This document shows positions 47,580-58,514 of a stretch of DNA of 64,000 bases, in pieces. The stretch is from Podocnemis expansa (lineage: Eukaryota > Chordata > Testudines > Podocnemididae), in contig ML681998.1 of assembly GCA_007922195.1 (NCBI GenBank), positions 21,107,395 through 21,171,394 of the forward strand. Direction: 5' to 3'. The translations under genes were made by a program, and so were the position numbers. Position 1 is the first letter of the stretch. Each line of letters begins with the position of its first letter. The notes below the pieces were generated by a model. It was not told where the DNA came from. It did not search any database and worked only from the letters and a program-made list of their open reading frames with translations.

Positions 47580-47870
47580 TTGGGGATATGTCTACATGGT
47601 GAGTGAGTGGGAACCAGCCTCCTAGCCCAAGCTGACAGACTTGTGCTAACTGGGCTCATGGCTACCAGTCGAGAAATAGCTGTGTAGAGAGTGCTGTGAA
47701 GTTGTGGCTTGGGTGTAAGTTTGGTCTTTGAAGCCTAGGAAATGGCATCAACTTCACAGCCTGAGCTGCAAGTGCTAGTGTGAGCCCCACAATCCCATGT
47801 CTATCAGCCAAAGCTGGGATGCTTGCTCACCCAAGTTGTTGTGTACGTGTACATTTCTGGGCAGCAAACA
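47580..47870. repeat. MITE-like repeat, decayed
   Basis: It opens GGGGATATGTCTACATGG, with wording (AGCCCAAGCTGACAGACTTG, then GCTAACTGGGCTC) of a known reptile MITE group, and ends near GTACGTGTACATTTCTGG, roughly its inverse. No TSD was found and the ends are uncertain. Confidence 0.5.
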
Positions 47871-48784
47871 GATCCAGTATGTTGGAAAGAAAAGGAGTGA
47901 TTCTAAATTGAAAGACATCAGAGTAAGCTGAAATTGTAGCCCCAGTGAAAAAAGAGTTGCTCTTTTCACTGGCGAGCCGGCATTGATGTATGTCCTTTTA
48001 AACATGCGAGGGGTGGATTATTTATTTTTGTTTTTGTAGTATTCAGAAAGCTACCAGATTGACCAGTCAGAAAATAGGGGTGTCACCCTGTACCCCCTAC
48101 AATGTGATTGTACTGGGTACCTAACCATTGCTACTCAGTAATCAATGACAAATTATACTTCTGCTCCAAAACAGTATAAAAAGGAACAGATATGACTTGA
48201 CTTTGCTTTTTTTTTTTTTTTTTTACAAATCAGAGTCTTCTTTAACCCTTTTTAGTTCAGTAATAATCATTTTATTCAATCTTTTGTAAGGAATCAAAAT
48301 AATGTAACAAAACCCCCATAAATTATGTTGGATAGTTCCTTTTTTGTCTCATAACCCAAACTTTTATTGAGGATAGTGTGGTATTTTGTATTCTGAGGGA
48401 AGTTTTTATACATTTAAGTCAGTTGACAAATAACTAAAAGAAAAGCACTAACCAATTCTGAAGGACAGATATTTTGTGCCCTCTTGACCTGCCCTTGAAT
48501 TAATTTGGCCCTGCCAATGTGACTACTGTGTTTTCCAAGAAGTACTATAATACTTCTAGTACTGAAATTCTTGCCTTCATAGAATCATTAATAAAGAAAG
48601 GAACTGAAAGACAGCAATCCTCTTTCCAGCTTGTCAACTGATTCTGATACCTTGGGCAGTCTTTTAGGTCAAAATCTGTGTTGTCAGTTAGGAAAGTGGA
48701 CTGTTTTTCAGAGGTATTGATCGTAGAAGTAAATGGGAGCTGCAAGTGTTCGGCATCTCTTAAAATCAGGCTACGTATTTAAGT

Positions 48785-48985
48785 TCCCAAACGTGCACTT
48801 ACATTCCTAGCTTTGGGCATCCATGTTTCAAAATATTAGCCTCAGCCTCTCTCTGCCTCAATTTCCTCTCTGTGGTGTGAATATATTTACATGTTTCACA
48901 TACTTCAGTAGGCTACTCTGAGGCTCATTTACTTCATATTCATAAAGCATGTTGAGGCTGATCCTTGAAGTTGCTATAAAAGAAC
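48785..48985 (+). repeat. MIR-like SINE, sense, decayed
   Basis: CTCTCTCTGCCTCAATTTCC, followed by CTCTCTGTGGTG and a 3' part with TCATAAAGCATGTTGAGG, resembles MIR. It is diverged. Confidence 0.55.
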
Positions 48986-49116
48986 AAATAAAATATTCTT
49001 ATTACTGCAGTCTTCTAGAGATGATACTTTACAACTGAGATAAGGATAATAATGTTCCCAAATTCAAAAACAACAAGCAGTTGTGTGGCACTTTAAGACT
49101 AACAGATTTATTTTTT

Positions 49117-49157
49117 GCATGAGCTTTCGTGGGAGAAGATCCCACTTCCTCAGATGC
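49117..49157 (-). ncRNA. Hammerhead-ribozyme-like motif, intact core (left arm)
   Basis: On the minus strand: GCAU, CUGAGGA, extra A, GUGGGA-UCUUC-UCCCAC, GAAA, GCUC, AUGC. Stem I is 4 bp, stem II is 6 bp, and both core boxes are complete. The predicted cleavage is after GCUC. Stem III is available only through AGCU pairing between two molecules. It is on the antisense strand of ZFPM2. Confidence 0.65.
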
Positions 49158-49177
49158 TTCAAAGACCCATCTTCGAA

Positions 49178-49218
49178 GCATCTGAGGAAGTGGGATCTTC
49201 TCCCATGAAAGCTCATGC
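49178..49218 (+). ncRNA. Hammerhead-ribozyme-like motif, intact core (right arm, sense to ZFPM2)
   Basis: Plus strand: GCAU, CUGAGGA, extra A, GUGGGA-UCUUC-UCCCAU (one G-U pair), GAAA, GCUC, AUGC. The inferred cleavage site lies between 49214 and 49215. Because the host gene reads in this direction, the motif would be present in the ZFPM2 pre-mRNA. The left arm lies only 20 nt upstream and could instead pair with it as a stem of about 90 bp and hide the ribozyme fold. Confidence 0.65.
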
Positions 49219-49459
49219 AAAAAAATAAATCTGTTAGTCTTAAAGTGCCATACAACTGCTTGTTGTTTTTTTACTGGACTAGACTAACACGGCTATCCCT
49301 TTGGAAACTCCCAAATTCAAAGTCATTTGACGTTAGGGTTGGTAATTCAGATTTTAGGACATATTTACTCATCTAACACTGCACAGCATTTAAAAACACT
49401 CTCTACCCCAATTTCATAGAATTTTAAAACCGGGTAATTCCAGAGGTACTGAGATGCTT

Positions 49460-49846
49460 GGCTATGTCTACATCTGCAAGTTTAGTTTGGACTTGATAAT
49501 TCCAACTAAAGAAGTTCGAGCTTAGTTCAAACTAGCCTGAGGTTAGTTCGAACTAACCGGGAACTTTTAAGTTCGAACTAACTGTGTGTTCTAGTTCAAA
49601 CTAATGCTTAGTTCGAACTAGAATGTGCGGTTAGTTTGAATAATGCCTTAGTTCTAACTTCTCAAATTCAGACTAAGGCTTAGTTTGTGTCTTGCCCGTG
49701 CTTAGTTCAAACTAACCCCGTACAAACTAGCTTGGACTAAGCTTTCCCAAGTCCAAACTAAGAAATTCCTTAGTTCGGACTAGGTAAAGCCTAGTGTAGT
49801 CAGGGGCTAAATTAGTCCTGAGTAATTTGCCAGTGTAGACATAGCC
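49460..49846. mobile_element. MITE built of GTTCGAACTA-type palindromes
   Basis: The ends are GGCTATGTCTACA and the inverse TGTAGACATAGCC (13-bp TIR). CTT lies outside each end (49457-49459 and 49847-49849), a 3-bp TSD as in PIF/Harbinger elements, although not their usual TWA. The 387-bp body repeats AGTTYGAACTA and related palindromes at least ten times. No transposase is present. Confidence 0.75.
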
Positions 49847-49849
49847 CTT

Positions 49850-52800
49850 GAATCTAGTACTTTCAGGTAGCTCTGTGGTCAACATAACCTATAACATTTC
49901 TAGTGGTAGATCAGGCACCTCTCCAGAGAATTGAAGCTTAACATTCCTGCTACATTTGGTGGTGCATTCAACAGCAAAATCATAAACTTTGGTCCAGAGC
50001 TAGAGACATAAGAAATATTAGGATACTCAAATCAACGTCTCCAAAGGTGATCACCTTGTACAATTAAAGTAGTATGAAAAAAAATTACAAAAATGCCCTT
50101 TATTCTCCAGTCTCTCAGCTGACACGTTAAGCACCTCTCAACCCCAGTTCCCCCCTCATTCTCCACAAATTTATAGATTCCCAAATACCAGGCTAGAATC
50201 AGGTGGTCAAAAAAATAGGCAGCATCGATCAACCAGATTTCAGTGACTCTTGACTGGTTTGTGAGACACTTTGTTAGAGTTGTGAAATTGTTTAGTTTTA
50301 TTAACAAATGTCCCAGAAAAAACTTATGCCAGAGAAATCAAAATACTTTTTCAGTTTGGGTTTCAGATGGAATGATACTATGGGGACATTAGAACTACCG
50401 AGAGAAGGCTTGGCCACATAAAAATTTTCTCATGGGGAGCATGGGGATTTGCTGAGAAAACTTAAAAACCTGGTGCATTTTTCTGTCACTCAAGCTAACA
50501 TTTTGAATGATGCATTTTTAACCCCTTTTTTCTGAGGATCTCTGGCTTTTCCAAAGCCTTGCAACTGAGGCACAGAGGACTGTTGCCACACAGGGACCAA
50601 AACATTGCATTGCTCAGTGTACCTAACTTTTGGTCCCTTGCCACCCAGTAGAATCCACAGCCCCAAGCTAAGGGAGAAGATTTTCTGTACACCGGAAAGA
50701 GATGCCTACAAATGACTTCCACAAAAAAACAAGCATGTTGAGCACAGAGCCACCTAAGCTGGCCTATAGGAAATGCCAGGGAGAGAGGAGTATGGCTATT
50801 TTGTGAGAGCATACCTACTCGATCAGGCCCACACTTGCAAGATACGTTGTTTGGGGGATCCAGGTGGGACTGACTTATGAGATGGTAAATCAAGTGCCTA
50901 CACTGAGACATCTGTACACATGTTCTCTGGCAGTAACATAGGTAACAAGGGAACTAAGAGTGGAAATTTAGGCACCCATCGGCTTGGATGGCAGCTGAAC
51001 AGTGGTTTTGACAATCTCAGTGGTGCCTAAATGTTGCACTTAGGTACTTAAGCTTGTTTGTAAATAGCTGATTTACTTAGGGTCACACAGTGAGCTGAAT
51101 CCTTCTTCCTTTGCTTTGTGTGAATTGTTCCATTGACTTATTGGGTTTATTTGTGTGGTCAGGTTCATCCTATTCAGATGGCTGGCACAAGGCTTCTGCA
51201 CTGCTTAAGTCCTATGCAAGCCTCACAGTGTAATTTCAGTAATGCATTGGCCTTGCACAGCACTCTGCATGGGGGGAGTATGTCATCTATAGTTAGATAC
51301 CCTGCTTAGTAAGTGGGTGCTCCTTTCAAAGTCTGAGTTTAAGGGGTAGCTGCATGCAGAATGCATAGTAGTAGTCTAAACGGAGGTATTGGGGCATATA
51401 TAAAGGTTATGAGGTCTGCATCCAAAAGAAGCAGTCACAGTGCCCTTACTGGTACTTGGTCACAAGTGTAGATAAACACAAAACTCATGAGTGCTGGAGT
51501 AATGCATCTGGTTTGCCTGATCATCCCTAGCAAATGAAAATAATTAATTTGAATTTGAATTTTGTACATTTATATTTAAACTACATTAATTTCTCTTTCT
51601 AATTTCATATACACGGTTATTATAATTGGTGGAAGTGTATACAGAATTCATACACTGGAGCATAATATTCAATCTCCCTTTCTGCCAATCCCTCTTTCTC
51701 TCCACTGGGATAAAAAATAACTAGATTTGGTGGGTGGCCACACTAAACATTATACAGTTGGCTTCTTTGCAGTTGTTACTTTTCCTTTGTACTGAGTCTT
51801 TTCCAAATCCAAAAGGAAAAATATTGAAGCCTTACCTTCTGTTCTCAATTTATATTTTTGGGGGTCCAGTCATGTGTTCTGGGTGTTGGAAATCTGTATC
51901 AGAGCAGTAGCTCACACTTTTGAGCATGCATATCTGTTAGAGAGCAAATAACTTCATCTGTTCTGATATACAAATGAGAGATGAAAATAGATCCTTTTAT
52001 CTCTAAGTGTAAGTACTGTAAACTGAGAAGACACCATAGATACACTTAGAGATGATCTCATTGCTCTGACTTTCAGTACTAAATGGAATATTTTCCAGTA
52101 CATTGTGATAAATTGAATACATTCCATAATGTTAATCATGTCTTTCTTAAATTTTAACTTTGATAGATTTCTAAGTTTAGATGGTTATATAGCATCAGAT
52201 CTGCAGTTTGATACTACCGAATATCTTGGCACCAGCCATTTTTTCTAAGTAAACAGAAATGAAATGTGTCCTGGTTTAACATTTATGCATTTTGTATTAC
52301 TTATACCAACATATGTAAAATAATATTTTGTGGGTGTATAGTTAAAGATGATGATTTGTCTCATCCCAAAGGATTCCAAAGCCCTTAATGCGAGATTTAG
52401 GGATGGGATGACAAAATGTTTAACTTCCTTTGTGTGAGGCTGTTCTTTTTTTAGAAAATGAAGGTATGACCCTGAGCTATATATGCTTTAACTGTGCATC
52501 ATTTACTTGTTTTTTTACATAAAAAACAGCATATACCTATTCCTGTGTTCTAGCTACATGAAATAACTAACAAAACAAACAGGTGTCGGAGTAAAATGTC
52601 TTTGCATGTATCAGAAGAGAATCTCCACACAAAGGGACGTTTATCAGGGGCAGCTGCTCCTCTGCCGAGGAAAGGCACAAGCCCCAGAGTCCAGCAGCAG
52701 ATGATGATCTTATCAAGAAAACCCTCTTCAGCAATCTCATGAGCCTGCTCCTGCCAAGTCTGGCATTTCTGTATCGTGTGTATTTGTGATGGAGAAAGGA

Positions 52801-53035
52801 GTGAGGGAGAGAGTAAGCGATGTAGCACTAACTATGTGTAACTGGGATAAAGTACCGACTCTGCATGTTGGGTCTGTACAGCACCATAGTGTATTAGGAA
52901 AGTTTTCTTTTTTTGCTAGTTTGCTGTATCCATATAAAAGTAGAGTTTGTTAACCCTTTCAAGAGAAATCACAACAATAGGCCTTTAAGGACACAGGTTG
53001 ATGTTACTTCTTACTATTAAGTATTTGTACCCATT
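49850..53035. other. Mostly unannotated intron sequence
   Basis: 3.2 kb without a recognised gene. 50945-51060 (TTTAGGCACCCATCGGC, then GTGGTGCCTAAATGTTGCAC) looks like an old TTTAGGCNCC-type repeat. The frame 50495-50911 on the minus strand has no family resemblance. Confidence 0.45.
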
Positions 53036-53600
53036 GTAACAAAGCCAGGGCTGATGGTTATAGAAGGGTGATTGAGGGTAGGTTTGTCAGCCCCAGAATG
53101 CTGAAAGCCCTGTTCCCAGCAGGAGAAACAGCTGCAAAGCAATCAGAGATGGCTGAGCCCAATTAGGGGCTGCCCAGGCCCTATAAAAGCCACACCTCCT
53201 CTAGCACACAGGGGGGGAAGAAGGATAGGAGTGAAAGGAAGCCAAGAGGCTGGAGTGGCAGCACAGAGCAGGGAAAAGAAACCCCTCTCAGCAGCTCCCA
53301 GAGCAGGCACACCCCTTCCCCTCCCCTTTCTACAAGGGGAAGGGGCATGCCAGAAGCCTTACCTAGAGGGCCCCCAGCCAGAGGGACTGGCAGCCTGCAA
53401 CAGCTGCCTGGGTAGGGAGACCCAACCAGGGGGCTGATTTACCACAGGCCTGAGATGCCAGGGAGGATGGACGCTGTGCAGCAGTAGCCGACCAGCACCC
53501 GGTCACACCGTCTTTTGTTGTTTCTGTACAGTTAGTAAACATAGCCTTTGAATAAACAAGCAAGGAGTCTGGTGGGACTCTTTGAATGGTGAGATTGTAT
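53036..53600 (+). repeat. LTR-like block (possible solo LTR)
   Basis: A compact GC-richer segment begins TGTAACAAAGCCAGGGCTGA. It has a TATA box, TATAAAAG (53182-53189), after a CCCAATTAGGGGC stretch, and AATAAA at 53551-53556 about 370 bp later. This promoter-then-polyA order over about 0.55 kb fits an LTR of a retroelement. No internal gag/pol, primer-binding site or certain TSD was seen. The end is unclear because ACAAGCAAGGAGTC, a PLE-tail-like phrase, follows at 53556. Confidence 0.4.
53182..53189 (+). promoter_or_regulatory. TATA box of the LTR-like block
   Basis: TATAAAAG lies in a GC-rich context (CAGGCCCTATAAAAGCCACA), a strong TATA-box match. It is the likely start region of the putative LTR transcript. 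It is not linked to any host exon seen here. Confidence 0.4.
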
Positions 53601-55635
53601 GAGGTAGGCCAATAGGGTGGAAGTCAGTGATTTCAAAAATCCCTAGAATTTTTTTTCTTTGACAGGGTTTAAACTTCAACACTTAAAGAAGGGCCCAGGA
53701 TCTGATTGGTGTTTTTGATCCCCAGATCTGAGTACTATCATAATTATCTGTGTCATGGGCTGAAGAGCCCTTACCAGTGTTCTGTAGTCATTTAGATAAG
53801 TGGATCCTTCCTCTCCTCATTCGGTTATGGTGACTCAATGCACTGTGCACTGTATGACTGTGTAATTGTCATCAAAGTAGAATGCTTGACATACCAGGCT
53901 GGTTCCAGGATGCGTCTGTCTCTTGCACAGCTCTCTAAACCAGAGAAGATGGAAGGACCCTTCCTTCACTCTTCCCCCTCTGCCATGGCCATCTAGATGG
54001 TCCCTCCTGAGTGTAGAATCTGTTCTTTGCCACTGCTCTCTGAGGTTCAAGAAGGCTGAAAGGGACAGGGTTTCAGTCCCTTCCATATAATTCATTAGAG
54101 CTTATTGACTGCAAAAGGGAGCACATGCCATCCCCTTCTAATGGGTGGTGCAAGGCGTGTACTTAGTCTGCATCATGTTGTGGCCAGATCTGAGAAGCTT
54201 TGTCCCTTCACCCTGAGGTACAATGCACTCAGCAAGGACACAATCTGGCCAATACTGTATTACAATATGTCCTTCTTTATAAAACATATGTTTCTATGTC
54301 ACTTCAGTGCTTTTGAAAATTTTACCCTAAGTCCCATTGGCTTTCTTGTTTTTATCTGCTATGAATAAAATTGGCAGAATTGCATGAAATGGACTGTAAG
54401 ATTGCTGCCATTCTCCCAGTCTACAACTTCTTTCAGTCTCTGTGTAGTAGGTGAGGCTTTTCTGCTAGTAAAACATGTATCACATTATAAGTAACTAATT
54501 AAGAAAAAAAGACTAGACTGTAATGACTTTGAAACAACTGAACTGATCTTTGTTATTCACTAGAACCATCAGATTTAGTATAAACATCTTCACCGGGCAT
54601 ATGATTTTGTTCACTTGTGTAGAATAGTCTGTTTCCCTTACTACTTTGTGTGGATTTCTCAAAATTGGATCAAATTGTCTGAAAGAAGAAAATATTCCCT
54701 CTACACCTATACAAGAGGCTGTTGCACTCAAGTGGTTGACCAGACTCTGGCCAGCAATTTTAATCTTTGCAGTAGTTCCACTTCCTTTCTGACTTTGGCA
54801 GCCAAGAAACACTTCTGAAATGGTTCAGCTCTGGTCCTAAAAATGATCATCTTGCCACAATTGATGAGTGATTATTAATATATGGTGTAACAGTATCTGT
54901 TTTTAGTAATAAGTCAACTTTTCTGCTGTTTGGCGTATATGATGTGAGACGTAAACAAGAACCTTGAGAATTCATGGTTGTGCTAAAATTGGTAGAAATT
55001 TTCAACAGATTAGGGGTATATTTGGATCAGTGTTAATATTTGTCACTGGAGATGCTTCATTTCTCCTCCTTCTAAACTGTTATGTTGCGGATGCAAAATG
55101 GCTTCTATCCAGAGAGAGCTCCATTTCAGTGGTAGCCGAGAGATCTCACTTTTTTGTGCTGGTGTAGAGAGTTTTGAGATTATCTGAATATGAAAGGCGC
55201 AATAAATATAAACTTTTTATTCTCTTCACGGTTGATTTGTATTTTATAGCAGCAAGTTTAAAGTGGTTATATTTATCAGATAGAGTACAACTCTGAATTT
55301 CTGAAGGTTCAGAGGTACAAAACTTTTGGAAAAATTATAATTTTGGATTTATGCCTTAAGTAAACTATTACTGAGGTACACCTCACCAAGAGTTTGGTTT
55401 AGTCAAAGTTCAGCCAAGCTACTGGACAGGAATATATTTTTATTTTTAGTGGCTCAGTTTAGGGTAATTATAGCAGTTAACATATGTTTTGATTAAGAAG
55501 TTAATTCATGGACAATGTGGGAATAGTTAAATATTGGTTTTATTCTCCTATGTGAACAGACAGGTGGACAGACAAACAGACAAGCACACATGTATTTTGC
55601 ATTCATGTGTATATTTAGTCTCTAACTGCCATACT
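53601..55635. other. Unannotated intron sequence
   Basis: 2 kb with no recognised gene or mobile element. Confidence 0.45.
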
Positions 55636-55643
55636 CCCTAAGC

Positions 55644-55813
55644 CAGGGCTCTGAAACTCAAATCACCATGAGGGTCACATGAGGACTGGTGTGTTAGCCC
55701 AAGGGCCGCACCACTAAAACCTTTCCATATAACAATATAGCAAATATCAGTAACAGTAGTGTTGTTGCAGGCCGCAGGAAATAACTTTAGGGGCTGCATG
55801 TTTGAGTCCCCTG
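55644..55813. mobile_element. hAT-like MITE
   Basis: It starts CAGGGCTCTGAAACTCAAA and ends as the inverse TTTGAGTCCCCTG. The flanking 8-mers CCCTAAGC (55636-55643) and CCTTAAAC (55814-55821) match at 6 of 8 positions, a decayed hAT TSD. The body has GGGCCGCA and GGCCGCAGG wording typical of this reptile family. Confidence 0.7.
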
Positions 55814-56416
55814 CCTTAAACTCTCTCTCTCTCCCCCCCTATTCAGGCTCTTTCTCCCCTTCCTTCTCACCCCGCAACCTCGATGCCTATCCCCTTCCTA
55901 AATGTGGTTTGCTCTTTCCATCTCCCAGATTCTTTCTTGCTACCCTCAATTTTCTTGTTTTCCAGAGGTTCCTTTTAACCCCTCCACAAGCCCAGTTTCT
56001 CTCCCCTCAATTGCCCCTTCAACAAGCACCTTCTTTCTTAATTCTATCCACCCCCCCCGTGCTTTCCCCGGCAGTCTTTCAAGGCTTTTTCTGCTACCTC
56101 TTTCTCCATTCCCAGTCCCTAACATGGTCTGTCCCCCGCCGCCCCCCCGCCCCTTTGCTTCCTGATTCATAGTGTGAAGGATGGGAACCTCTTACAGAAT
56201 AGGTGAAGGAAATACAGAAGCAACTATGCTTTCTTCTCCTCCCCCTCCTCCTCCAGGTCCTAGGTGAGTGAGAGGGGGATTAGATCTGACCATGGGGGCA
56301 GTAAAGCAGATAAAAACCAGCAAAAGCAGTTTTTTTTCCTCTCTTACCTTAAGGCCAGCAGGATTGTGGGGATAACCCTAGAATGAAGGAAAGTTGGCAG
56401 GGTTTGTAGGGATGTT
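55814..56416. repeat. Pyrimidine-rich tract, low complexity
   Basis: 55821-56165 is almost continuous CT-rich sequence on the plus strand, with C-runs at 55838, 56050 and 56140. The open frames on both strands here (55759-56172, 55946-56170) arise from this composition. The rest, to 56416, is unannotated. Confidence 0.7.
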
Positions 56417-56741
56417 CAGGGCTGGATTAAGACATGCTGAGACCCCAAGCTATGTCAAGATTCGGAGGCCTCATATGGTAAAAATAAAGAGAAACAAGTG
56501 TATTACATTATAACAGAAAGGGTAATAAAAATAAATGATAAACCATTATATTTGCATATATACATAGGAACGATGCAACAAAAACAACTAAATATGACAT
56601 AAATCTTGCAAAATGCCTCATTTGCATTAACAATTTCAAATATGAAAAATCTTCTTAGTTATCTGTGACATGTTTAGAGGCCCCTCATAATGTGAGGCCC
56701 TAAGCCATGGCTTACTTGTCTTGTGCTTAAATCCAGCACTC
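56417..56741. mobile_element. hAT-like MITE
   Basis: CAGGGCTGGATTAAGAC at the start is answered by CTTAAATCCAGCACTC at the end as an inverted repeat. The inner parts (GAGACCCCAAGCTATGTC and GAGGCCCTAAGCCATGGC) are also inverse to one another in part. The flanking 8-mers GGGATGTT and AGGAGGTC match at 5 of 8. Confidence 0.65.
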
Positions 56742-58261
56742 AGGAGGTCAAAGTAATAGCTGTAGGTATACTTTTGTTAAGAAAATATCTTGAGTATGTT
56801 TAAAAATAAATAAATAAATCTGTAGCGATGTAGCCTGGTTCTGCTTGAACCTTACTGTGACCCTTCCTCAGGTGTATGTGAGACCCTTTCTAATGTAACA
56901 GCCACAGCAGGTATATATGTTCCACCTTAGATTGCGTGGCATTGTGAAACAGATCCTACCACAGCACCTGCCAAGTCCCCTGATTCCAGAGCTAATACAC
57001 TTCAGAATGGGATATGGTGCTATCAATTATGGAGAAGTGTGAGCTCACTTTGTACTTAAACTGAATTAAGTAACAGTATATTCAGTACTTGACAAACACT
57101 GAAACATTAGACAATTGGCCATTTTCATATCATATCTCTGTTAATAACCTTATCAACTGATGTTCTTCAGCATTAGTTATGGTAACTTAAAGTTGCTATG
57201 AAAGAGGGGCATTTTATGCATATCTCAAGGAATGCAGTGACTTAATGTGTGTTACATTACCAGTACATAGATTTCTGGTTACTTGTTTTAGGGTTTTCAG
57301 CTCTTGAATGAATCCTGCAAACAAGGAATGTTTCTGTTTTGCCACCTCCATTATGTTATCTTTTCCAGTTCAATTACAAGCTAATTCAAAGCTCTTTGTG
57401 TTAGGCTAATAGCTTTTGATTCACTGTGGTCACCTACTACCTCTTCATGCACTTTTATACTCTCTACCAGTTTGCCTAACACTTACCTTTAGAAAACATT
57501 TTTTTCTGGGTCTCATCATAGGCAAATCATTAATGAAACATCAAAAAGATCCCATCTGTTAGAGTTCCATATGGCTAAGATCACAATTATCAAAAGTCTT
57601 TTATTTTCACTCTCTCTTATTCACACAACAAATGTAGTTGTCAGCAGGATAAGTTCACGCATCGGATAAGGTCACAATTTCATTTAGTGACAACTTCCAG
57701 CAGCGTGAACTTACAAGGTTCGATTTATTAAAGAGTCAGAAGGGATAAGATCACTGCACGGCCAGTCTGATTTATCAGGGTTTGACTGGAGTACTTGAAT
57801 AGAGAACATCGTATTTCAAGTTTATGTCCAAAACTGTAGGTTAGTGTGTGTTATATCTCAAAGACTTGAGGATTGAGGGTAGAGAATTTGGAAGAAGGAT
57901 CCCAATAAGGCGGTTTAAGTTCATCAGGGAAGTGCATGATTATTTGATATGCTGAGTTCTATCTTGTTTTGAGAGGAACTGCAACAGCATACATAGAATA
58001 CTATGTCTCGTATGTAAATTTATTGTGTATTGCGGTATTCAAAGGTGCACACCATAGTTTGGCTTCATTTTTGGAGTGAAGAGAATCACCAATTACTGTA
58101 AATGTTCCTCTTAAATAATTACTGTATGCAACCAAGTAGGCAGCTATCATATGGTTAAATTGTAAGCAAGTTGCAGGTACTGCAGGCCATGCTTCAGCCC
58201 CTTTGGCTGACTTTGCCAGAGGTTGAAGATTTCAGCAGTCTTTAAGTTTTTGAATTCAAGT
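56742..58261. other. Unannotated intron sequence
   Basis: 1.5 kb without a recognised gene or repeat, apart from an (AAAT)n run at 56800-56818. 57640-57760 holds three GGATAAG/GGGATAAG phrases (57650, 57664, 57738 approx.). It is otherwise complex sequence that could be conserved non-coding DNA. Confidence 0.4.
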
Positions 58262-58445
58262 TCCAGAGGGGTTGCCATGTTAGTCTAGTTCAGCAAAACA
58301 AGCAAGGAGTCCTGTGGCACTTAAAGGATAACAAATTTATTTGTCTCATGAGCTTTTGTGGGAGTGGGATTTTCTCCCATGAAAGCTCATGCAATAAATA
58401 ATTTTTTTAGTCTTTGAGTGCCACAGGACTCTTTGCTTTTTCTTT
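58262..58445. mobile_element. Foldback PLE tails at the 5' side of PLE copy 3
   Basis: 58262-58364 is a tail on the minus strand, from TTCCAGAGGGGTTGCCATGT to GAGCTTTTGTGGGAG. It joins directly, within hammerhead stem II, to a plus-strand tail at 58364-58445, from GTGGGATTTTCTCCCATGAAAG to GCCACAGGACTCTTTGC. The CUGANGA boxes are lost at the joint. AATTCA occurs at both outer borders, too short to call a TSD. Confidence 0.8.
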
Positions 58446-58514
58446 TTTTAATTCAGTGTTATTTAAGGTTTGTGCATATTGACATATATATTCATATTAG
58501 AATATTCATATTTG

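Larger units (their letters stand above)
49069..49308. mobile_element. Palindromic PLE terminal-repeat unit with 13-bp TSD
   Basis: 240 bp is flanked by TCCCAAATTCAAA on both sides (49056-49068 and 49309-49321), so it was inserted as one piece. It is a foldback: 49072-49164 is the reverse complement of 49171-49262 with about two substitutions in the tail part, one indel and a small difference near the centre. The loop is 6 nt (ACCCAT). Each arm is a PLE tail with an intact hammerhead-like core. The right arm alone continues to the full 3' end (GACTAACACGGCTATCCCTT). Both arms share private variants such as CAACTGCTTGTTG where other copies have GGACTCCTTG, so one arm was copied from the other. 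Confidence 0.9.

Noticed and set aside
50495..50911. 138-codon minus-strand frame
   Set aside because: Cys/His/Leu-rich but without a motif or family match; it is probably a chance opening in old repeat sequence.
53556..53590. PLE tail fragment (ACAAGCAAGGAGTC...)
   Set aside because: Only about 15-25 bp match the tail start; too short to separate from the end of the LTR-like block.
55759..56172. 137-codon Pro/Ser/Phe-rich frame and its antisense partner
   Set aside because: Low-complexity pyrimidine tract; the frame exists because of CT-rich composition.
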